A stretch of 12,257 nucleotides of DNA. Source: SFWF01 sp045587065 (GTDB lineage: Bacteria; Bacillota; Clostridia; Oscillospirales; Acutalibacteraceae). Shown piece by piece: positions 7,669-12,257 of this stretch. The stretch is from assembly GCA_045587065.1 (NCBI GenBank), contig JAZNBQ010000008.1:1-12257 (forward strand), read 5' to 3'. The notes under the pieces were generated by a model, which saw nothing but the letters and a program-made list of their open reading frames with translations, searched no databases and was not told the DNA's origin. Positions within the stretch are counted from its first letter, which is position 1; each line of letters starts with the position of its first letter. A program made the translations under genes and the position numbers.

Positions 7669-8628
7669 AAAACCATAGGCGTACTAACAAGTGGCGGAGA
7701 CGCACCCGGCATGAATGCTGCCATCCGAGCAGTTGTTAGAGCAGGAATTTCAAAAGGAATGAAAATAAAAGGAGTTAGACGTGGTTACAGCGGCTTAATT
7801 GACGGAGATATTATTGATTTAGACGCTCGTTCTGTTTCAGATATTATACATCGTGGCGGTACAATGCTTTATACTGCTCGTTGTCCTGAATTTAAAACTC
7901 AGGAGGGTATTGATAAGGGCGTTGCAACCTGTAAAGAACATGGTATCGAAGGCATCGTAGTAATCGGTGGTGATGGTTCCTTCAGGGGCGCAAGAGACCT
8001 TTCTTTAAACGGAATTCCTTGCGTAGGAATCCCCGGTACAATCGATAACGACATTTCATCTACCGAGTATACCTTAGGCTTTGATACTGCTATGAACACT
8101 GTTGTAGAAATGGTTGACAGACTAAGAGATACCTCGCAGTCTCACGAGCGTTGTACAGTTGTTGAAGTTATGGGTAGAAAAGCAGGTTATCTTGCTTTAG
8201 AGACAGGAATTGCAGTAGGTGCTACAAGCATTCTTGTTCCTGAAGTAGAGTATGATTTGCAAAAAGATGTAATCGATAAAATAAATGAAATAAAGAAGAC
8301 CGGCAAAAAACACTTTATAGTAATTGTTGCAGAAGGTGTAGGCGGAACCGACGAAATTGCTAAAAATATTCAGGCCGCAACCGGTATTGACACAAGAGCA
8401 ACTATTCTGGGCCACGTTCAAAGAGGCGGTAACGCAAGTGTACGTGACAGAGTTATGGCAAGTGTAATGGGTTATCACGCAGTTTCCTTGTTGGAAAAGG
8501 GCGTAGGCAACCGCGTTGTTGTTTTGCGTAACGACCAAATTTTAGATAAAGATATTTACGAAGCTCTTGCTATGCCAAAAGAGTTTGACCTTGAAAAATT
8601 CAAAATGGCAACCGAACTTGCCGTCTAA
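7666..8628 (+). CDS. pfkA: ATP-dependent 6-phosphofructokinase
   Basis: PfkA phosphorylates fructose-6-phosphate to fructose-1,6-bisphosphate, the committing step of glycolysis, as a cytosolic tetramer. At 320 residues it matches the short bacterial ATP-PFK. The start MKTIGVLTSGGDAPGMNAA gives the ATP loop with Gly11. GGDGS at 101-105 and PGTIDND at 123-129 carry Asp103 and the catalytic base Asp127. Gly104 and Gly124 are the residues of ATP-dependent enzymes, not of the pyrophosphate type. Substrate contacts Arg72, Arg162, Arg171 and GHVQRGG (249-255) are present. Arg21, Arg25 and Arg154 match the allosteric ADP/PEP site of the E. coli and Bacillus enzymes, so feedback control is likely retained. 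It has its own promoter after dnaE; nadE follows after 12 bases. Confidence 0.97.
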   Translation: MKTIGVLTSGGDAPGMNAAIRAVVRAGISKGMKIKGVRRGYSGLIDGDIIDLDARSVSDIIHRGGTMLYTARCPEFKTQEGIDKGVATCKEHGIEGIVVIGGDGSFRGARDLSLNGIPCVGIPGTIDNDISSTEYTLGFDTAMNTVVEMVDRLRDTSQSHERCTVVEVMGRKAGYLALETGIAVGATSILVPEVEYDLQKDVIDKINEIKKTGKKHFIVIVAEGVGGTDEIAKNIQAATGIDTRATILGHVQRGGNASVRDRVMASVMGYHAVSLLEKGVGNRVVVLRNDQILDKDIYEALAMPKEFDLEKFKMATELAV

Positions 8629-8630
8629 TT

Positions 8631-8643
8631 GGAGTTATTTATG
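8631..8643 (+). promoter_or_regulatory. Ribosome binding site fixing the nadE ATG
   Basis: GGAG at 8631-8634 is 6 bases before the ATG at 8641-8643. A possible TTG at 8629 would include the ribosome binding site in the coding region and is rejected as start. Confidence 0.85.
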
Positions 8644-9399
8644 TTTGACGTAAAGAAAACAACCCAAAATCTTATTGCTTGGATAAGTGATTTTTTCGAT
8701 AAAAACGGAAAAGGCTGTAATGCAGTAGTGGGTATTTCTGGTGGCAAAGATAGCTCTATAGTAGCTGCTTTGTGCGTGGAAGCGCTTGGTAAAGATAGGG
8801 TAATCGGAGTATTAATGCCTAACGGCAAGCAAAGTGATATTGATATGGCTAAATTGCTTATCTCTCATCTTGGCATTAAGGCAATTGAGGTAAACATCCA
8901 AGATGCTTTTAACGGAGTTATAAAAGGTATAAACGAGGGTGTGCTTATGGAGGGTATGGAAACTCCTGAGATTACAACCCTAACAAAAAACAACCTTCCC
9001 AGCAGACTTCGTATGGCAACTCTTTATGCCGTTTCTCAAAGCCTTAACGGAAGGGTAGCAAACACCTGTAATCTTTCTGAGGATTATGTTGGCTATTCTA
9101 CACGATATGGCGATAGCGTAGGAGATTTTAGTCCCTTGTCACGACTTACCGTAACCGAAGTTAAAGAAATAGGCAAATATCTAAGACTACCTGAAGCTTT
9201 GGTAGAAAAAGTTCCATCTGACGGACTTTGCGGTAAAACCGATGAAGATAATTTAGGCTTTACTTATGCGGTACTGGACAGATATATCAGAACAGGCATT
9301 TGTGATGATGAGAAAACGAAAGAACTCATTGATAAACGACATAGGGCAAATCTTTTTAAACTGGAACTAATGCCTTGCTTTGAGTATAAAGAAGATTAA
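8641..9399 (+). CDS. nadE: NAD(+) synthase, ammonia-dependent type
   Basis: NadE amidates nicotinic acid adenine dinucleotide to NAD using ATP and ammonia. The 252-residue cytosolic product has the adenine nucleotide alpha-hydrolase fold, with the pyrophosphate loop SGGKDSS at 33-39. RLRMATLYAVSQSLNG at 122-137 follows, then the substrate region NTCNLSEDYVGYSTRYGD at 141-158 and SDGLCGKTDEDNLGFTY at 193-209. There is no glutaminase (nitrilase-like) domain, so ammonia must be supplied free. The region that in classic NadE reads GTGNKSE..GYFTKYGDG is altered here to NTCNLSED..GYSTRYGDS; I recall similar wording in other clostridial NadE proteins, so it is probably a subfamily trait. It follows pfkA by 12 bases and ends at a hairpin terminator. 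Confidence 0.9.
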   Translation: MFDVKKTTQNLIAWISDFFDKNGKGCNAVVGISGGKDSSIVAALCVEALGKDRVIGVLMPNGKQSDIDMAKLLISHLGIKAIEVNIQDAFNGVIKGINEGVLMEGMETPEITTLTKNNLPSRLRMATLYAVSQSLNGRVANTCNLSEDYVGYSTRYGDSVGDFSPLSRLTVTEVKEIGKYLRLPEALVEKVPSDGLCGKTDEDNLGFTYAVLDRYIRTGICDDEKTKELIDKRHRANLFKLELMPCFEYKED

Positions 9400-9403
9400 A
9401 AAA

Positions 9404-9439
9404 CTGCTGGCAACCCTTTGGTTTGCCAACAGTTTTTTT
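9404..9439 (+). terminator. Intrinsic terminator after nadE
   Basis: CTGCTGGCAA (9404-9413) pairs with TTGCCAACAG (9423-9432), a 10-base stem with one mismatch; CC/GG pairs can extend it inward with a bulge. Seven T follow (9433-9439). It lies 4 bases after the nadE stop and closes the hprK-to-nadE unit. Confidence 0.88.
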
Positions 9440-9468
9440 CAAATTTAAAATAAATCTTGTAAAATTTG
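9440..9468. repeat. Inverted repeat at the nhaC promoter
   Basis: CAAATTT (9440-9446) and AAATTTG (9462-9468) form perfect 7-base arms 15 bases apart. The right arm overlaps the -35 TTGACA. A second small repeat AAAAT/ATTTT brackets that -35. Could be an operator or chance in AT-rich DNA. Confidence 0.3.
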
Positions 9469-9493
9469 ACATTTTGCGATATATTATTATTAA
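9466..9493 (+). promoter_or_regulatory. Promoter for the NhaC-family gene
   Basis: A perfect -35 TTGACA (9466-9471) is followed after 16 bases by TATTAA (9488-9493), a weaker -10; other AT-rich hexamers nearby could serve instead. The leader would be very short, ending at AGGAGGA (9504-9510), 5 bases before the ATG at 9516. Confidence 0.6.
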
Positions 9494-9515
9494 TATTAAA
9501 ATTAGGAGGAGAATT

Positions 9516-11147
9516 ATGACAAAGGTAAATAAAAAATTAAATTTGATACCCCTTCTGTTATTTGCGGCATTTATAGTTGTAATGGTTGTTGCGGCATTTA
9601 CTACAACTGCAGATTCTGTGCAACAGTCATTCTGGGCTCTTGTGCCACCAATTCTTGCAATTTCTTTAGCTCTTGCAACTAAAGAAGTTTACAGTTCGCT
9701 TTTTGCGGGCATTTTAGCAGGTGGTTTGCTTTATTCAGGCTTTAACTTTGAAGGCACTATTAATCATATCTTTAATGGTGTTTATGAGGTTGAGGGTGAA
9801 GAGGTAAAATACGGTATTATTAACGTGCTTTCCGATAACTACAACGTAGGAATTCTTATATTCCTTGTAATTCTCGGAGCAATGGTTGCTCTTATGAACA
9901 GAGCAGGCGGTTCTGCAGCATTCGGACGTTGGGCAGCATCCCACATTAAATCCCGTGTAGGCGTTATGCTTTCCACCATTTTACTTGGCGTACTTATCTT
10001 TATAGATGACTATTTCAACTGCCTAACAGTTGGTAGCGTTATGCGTCCTGTAACCGATAAGCAGAAAATTTCTCGTTCAAAACTCGCATATCTGATTGAC
10101 GCGACCGCAGCACCTGTCTGCATTATAGCACCAATTTCTTCTTGGGCTGCTGCAGTTTCAGGCTTTGTTGAGGGCGAAAATGGTATGGCTCTATTCCTTA
10201 AGTCAATTCCTTTCAACTTCTATGCGCTTCTTACAATCGTTATGATGGTTACAATGGTGCTTATGAAGGTGGATTACGGTCCAATGGCTAAACATGAAGA
10301 AAACGCTCTTAACGGAGACCTTTTCTCTGGTAAAAGAGTTGTTGAAGACAGCGAAGCAGAGGCTAACGAAAACGGAAAGGTTATTGACCTTGTTTTCCCA
10401 ATTGTTACCCTTATCATCTGCTGCATTATCGGTATGATTTATACCGGTGGATTCTTCTCAGGTACCGATTTCGTTACCGCTTTTTCACAGTGTGATGCAC
10501 CTTTGGGCTTAGTGTTCGGTTCCTTTATTGCTATGGTTCTGACTCTTGCTTTCTATCTAGTTAGAAACGTGCTTAATTTCTCGGACTGTATGGCTTGCTT
10601 ACCAAAGGGATTCAAGGCAATGGTTCCTGCAATCCTAATCTTAACACTTGCTTGGTCTTTGAAATCAATGACCGACAGTCTTGGCGCTGCAGAGTATGTA
10701 GCAGGTCTTGTTGAAAGTGGCGCAGGCTCACTTATGAACTTCCTTCCTGCAATTATCTTCCTTATTGCTGTGGGTCTTTCTTTTGCTACAGGTACCTCTT
10801 GGGGAACCTTTGGAATTCTTATTCCTATAGTTGTTTCTGCATTCCAGACAGTAGATTATCAGCTTATGATAGTTGCAATTTCTGCTTGTATGGCAGGTGC
10901 AGTTTGCGGTGACCACTGCTCACCAATTTCAGATACCACCATTATGGCTTCTGCAGGTGCAGAGTGTGTCCACGTAAACCATGTTTCAACTCAGCTTCCT
11001 TATGCGCTTACTTGCGCAGCAATCGCTTTTGTAACTTACATAGTTGCCGGATTTACAACAAGTGCAGTAATTTCACTACCTGTTGGTATTGTTTTAATGG
11101 TAGGAACACTTATCACTATTAAACTTATTTCCAAGAAAAAGGCATAA
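9516..11147 (+). CDS. NhaC-family Na+/H+ antiporter-like transporter
   Basis: Integral membrane protein of 543 residues in the NhaC family (ion-coupled antiporters; members exchange Na+ for H+ or carry organic acids or amino acids). About 13 hydrophobic segments are visible, for example near 10-29, 40-56, 110-127, 150-165, 232-251, 290-310, 328-348, 405-425 and 516-537. Family-typical polar stretches inside the membrane region are FIDDYFNCLTVG at 162-173, DATAAPVCIIAPISSW at 195-210, GTSWGTFGILIPI at 426-438 and GDHCSPISDTTIMAS at 465-479. A charged loop lies at about 255-290. The ATG at 9516 is chosen because AGGAGGA sits 5 bases before it; an upstream in-frame start at 9423 would begin inside the nadE terminator. 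It has its own promoter and terminator, so it is probably monocistronic. The substrate cannot be read from the sequence. Confidence 0.88.
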   Translation: MTKVNKKLNLIPLLLFAAFIVVMVVAAFTTTADSVQQSFWALVPPILAISLALATKEVYSSLFAGILAGGLLYSGFNFEGTINHIFNGVYEVEGEEVKYGIINVLSDNYNVGILIFLVILGAMVALMNRAGGSAAFGRWAASHIKSRVGVMLSTILLGVLIFIDDYFNCLTVGSVMRPVTDKQKISRSKLAYLIDATAAPVCIIAPISSWAAAVSGFVEGENGMALFLKSIPFNFYALLTIVMMVTMVLMKVDYGPMAKHEENALNGDLFSGKRVVEDSEAEANENGKVIDLVFPIVTLIICCIIGMIYTGGFFSGTDFVTAFSQCDAPLGLVFGSFIAMVLTLAFYLVRNVLNFSDCMACLPKGFKAMVPAILILTLAWSLKSMTDSLGAAEYVAGLVESGAGSLMNFLPAIIFLIAVGLSFATGTSWGTFGILIPIVVSAFQTVDYQLMIVAISACMAGAVCGDHCSPISDTTIMASAGAECVHVNHVSTQLPYALTCAAIAFVTYIVAGFTTSAVISLPVGIVLMVGTLITIKLISKKKA

Positions 11148-11166
11148 GTGCTAAATAACAAATAAC

Positions 11167-11198
11167 AAAAAACAACCATCACAAGATGGTTGTTTTTT
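11167..11198. terminator. Bidirectional terminator between nhaC-like gene and maf
   Basis: AAAAAACAACCATC (11167-11180) and GATGGTTGTTTTTT (11185-11198) are perfect complements around an ACAA loop, giving a 9-base core stem flanked by A and T runs. It can end transcripts in both directions for these convergent genes. Its right end touches the maf stop codon (11198-11200). Confidence 0.9.
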
Positions 11199-11746
11199 TA
11201 TATCTTTTTCAAGATTTTATTAAGCTTTGATACAGGAAGACCCACTACGTTAAAGTAATCGCCCTTTATCTTTTCCACCAGCAAAGAGCCATAACCTTGG
11301 ATTCCGTATGCACCGGCTTTGTCACTATATTCTTTTATGCTTATATAGTTGTCAATTTCCTCTTGACTAAGGGGGTAAAAGGTAACTAAGGTAGTCTCGG
11401 AAAAACTAATACTCTTGCCCTCTTTAAAAATGGCACAACCTGTGATAACCTGGTGGGTTTTGCCGCTTAAAGCCAAAAGCATTCTTCTGGCGTCGTTCTC
11501 ATCTTTAGGTTTGCCTAAAATTTTTCCGTCGCAGATAACAACAGTGTCACAACCAATAACAGTATCTGAAGGATTGTCCTCAAAAACTGATTTTGCTTTC
11601 CTGACACTTAAAAACTCTGCTGCACTTTCCGCATCAATGCCTTCTGGTAGAGTTTCATCAATATTTGCGGGAATAATTTTAAAATCTTTTGTAATAATGG
11701 AAAAGAGTTCTTCTCTTCTGGGAGAAGCCGATGCCAAAACTATCAT
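11198..11746 (-). CDS. maf: Maf-family nucleoside triphosphate pyrophosphatase
   Basis: Maf proteins hydrolyse non-canonical or selected nucleotides (dTTP, UTP, m5UTP and similar) to monophosphates and limit misincorporation; some also affect division. The 182-residue product is of normal length. It begins MIVLASASPRREEL, the family signature (phosphate-binding SASPRR at 6-11), then has GCDTVV with catalytic Asp67 at 65-70, ILGKP at 76-80 with Lys79, DKAGAYGIQG at 142-151 and NVVGLP at 166-171. The set looks closest to the dTTP/UTP-type (YhdE) subgroup, with DKAGAYGIQG as the main hint, but I cannot settle the substrate. The ATG overlaps the stop of the upstream aminotransferase (ATGA), with AAGGAG just before it, so the two are probably translationally coupled. 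Confidence 0.94.
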   Translation of the reverse strand: MIVLASASPRREELFSIITKDFKIIPANIDETLPEGIDAESAAEFLSVRKAKSVFEDNPSDTVIGCDTVVICDGKILGKPKDENDARRMLLALSGKTHQVITGCAIFKEGKSISFSETTLVTFYPLSQEEIDNYISIKEYSDKAGAYGIQGYGSLLVEKIKGDYFNVVGLPVSKLNKILKKI

Positions 11747-12257
11747 TTTATAAGCTCCTTAAAGTATGGTAAAGCCCTCTCAATAGTCTTTGTGTCAACA
11801 CAGTAGGAAATTCGAACGTAATCTTTGCAACCGAAACTTTCTCCCGGCACGATGAGAATGTTTTTATCTTTAGCCAGGTTGGAAAATTCATTTCCGTCGC
11901 CCTTTGGAGATTTGACAAAGAGATAAAAAGCACCGTCCGGATGCATACAGGAATAACCCATCTGGGTTAAGCTTTCGAAAAGAAGTTTTCTGTTAGTGTC
12001 ATAAACAGATAGGTCGGGTTTTACTGACGCGCATTCTGTAATTACCCTTTGAAGAAGAGAGGGGGCACAAACATAGCCCAACGCTCTGCCTGTTCCTGCT
12101 ACCGCAGCATAAATTTCTTTTGAATTTTGGGCAGACTTTGGAACGTAAACGTAGCCAATTCTCTCCCCGGGCAAAGAAAGAGACTTGCTGTAAGAATAAC
12201 AAACAATAGTATTTTCATAAATGTTTGGAACAAAAGGAAGGGTTATATTATCATAAA
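11743..12257 (-). CDS. PLP-dependent class I/II aminotransferase, C-terminal part (cut at right edge)
   Basis: The last 170 residues of a fold-type I aminotransferase are visible, out of about 390-400 usual for the family. The cofactor lysine lies in SYSKSLSLPGERIGYV (lysine codon at plus-strand 12184-12186), with the phosphate-binding arginine in PGERIG. Near the C-terminus GESFGCKDYVRISY holds the arginine that normally binds the substrate carboxylate. The form SKSLSLPGERIGY is one I associate with aspartate-type aminotransferases of Clostridia, but substrate specificity needs the missing N-terminal part. The stop codon TGA overlaps the maf ATG by the 4-base ATGA. The start, promoter and any upstream partner are outside the window. 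Confidence 0.92.
   Translation of the reverse strand, partial: YDNITLPFVPNIYENTIVCYSYSKSLSLPGERIGYVYVPKSAQNSKEIYAAVAGTGRALGYVCAPSLLQRVITECASVKPDLSVYDTNRKLLFESLTQMGYSCMHPDGAFYLFVKSPKGDGNEFSNLAKDKNILIVPGESFGCKDYVRISYCVDTKTIERALPYFKELIK

Noticed and set aside
8197..8538. Minus-strand open frame of 113 codons opposite pfkA
   Set aside because: Low-complexity, asparagine-, cysteine- and valine-rich product typical of an antisense reading; pfkA is unmistakable on the plus strand.
9423..9515. Longer NhaC-type protein starting at 9423
   Set aside because: The extra 31 codons would begin within the nadE terminator and run through the promoter; AGGAGGA at 9504-9510 marks ATG 9516.
11415..11753. Plus-strand open frame of 112 codons opposite maf
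   Set aside because: maf on the minus strand has all family motifs; this frame has none.
1..12257. Mobile elements, CRISPR arrays, defence systems, tRNA or riboswitches
   Set aside because: No long repeats, regular spacer arrays, transposase, integrase or structured long leader was seen; all long frames match core genes.

Overview
The window is ordinary chromosomal backbone of a low-GC Firmicute. It is most likely from class Clostridia, perhaps near the Oscillospiraceae; the rank below class is a guess from gene content. Pointers are the AT-rich DNA, strong AGGAGG-type ribosome binding sites, sigma-A-like promoters, and the Gram-positive genes hprK and whiA. Nearly every base is assigned. 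I saw no phage, transposon, CRISPR array, tRNA or rRNA, and no gene-free stretch of 300 bases.

Layout. Bases 1-364 (minus strand) hold the start of ychF, cut by the window edge. A 138-base divergent region (365-502) carries back-to-back promoters for ychF and hprK. From 503 to 9399 seven plus-strand genes are packed tightly: hprK, murB, rapZ, whiA, dnaE, pfkA and nadE. Gaps are 2 to 26 bases, except 56 bases before pfkA, where a second promoter overlaps the dnaE stop codon. A hairpin terminator at 9404-9439 ends this unit. A transporter gene of the NhaC family (9516-11147) follows with its own promoter. It ends at a bidirectional terminator shared with a convergent minus-strand pair: a PLP-dependent aminotransferase (cut at the right edge) and maf, joined by an ATGA stop/start overlap.

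How the genes may work together. The main unit joins carbon-flux sensing (HprK; PfkA, which makes the fructose-1,6-bisphosphate known to stimulate HprK in other Firmicutes), cell-wall precursor synthesis (MurB), two regulatory proteins (RapZ/YvcJ and WhiA), replication (DnaE) and NAD supply (NadE). The usual neighbour glmR (yvcK), which in many Firmicutes lies between rapZ and whiA, is absent: the two are 8 bases apart. The functional coupling is inference; the gene order is seen directly.

I did not find a previously undescribed system. The points most worth a second look are the missing glmR, the PfkA/HprK pairing through fructose-1,6-bisphosphate, the apparently intact PHP metal site in DnaE, the atypical NadE signature, and several short inverted or direct repeats at the promoters.
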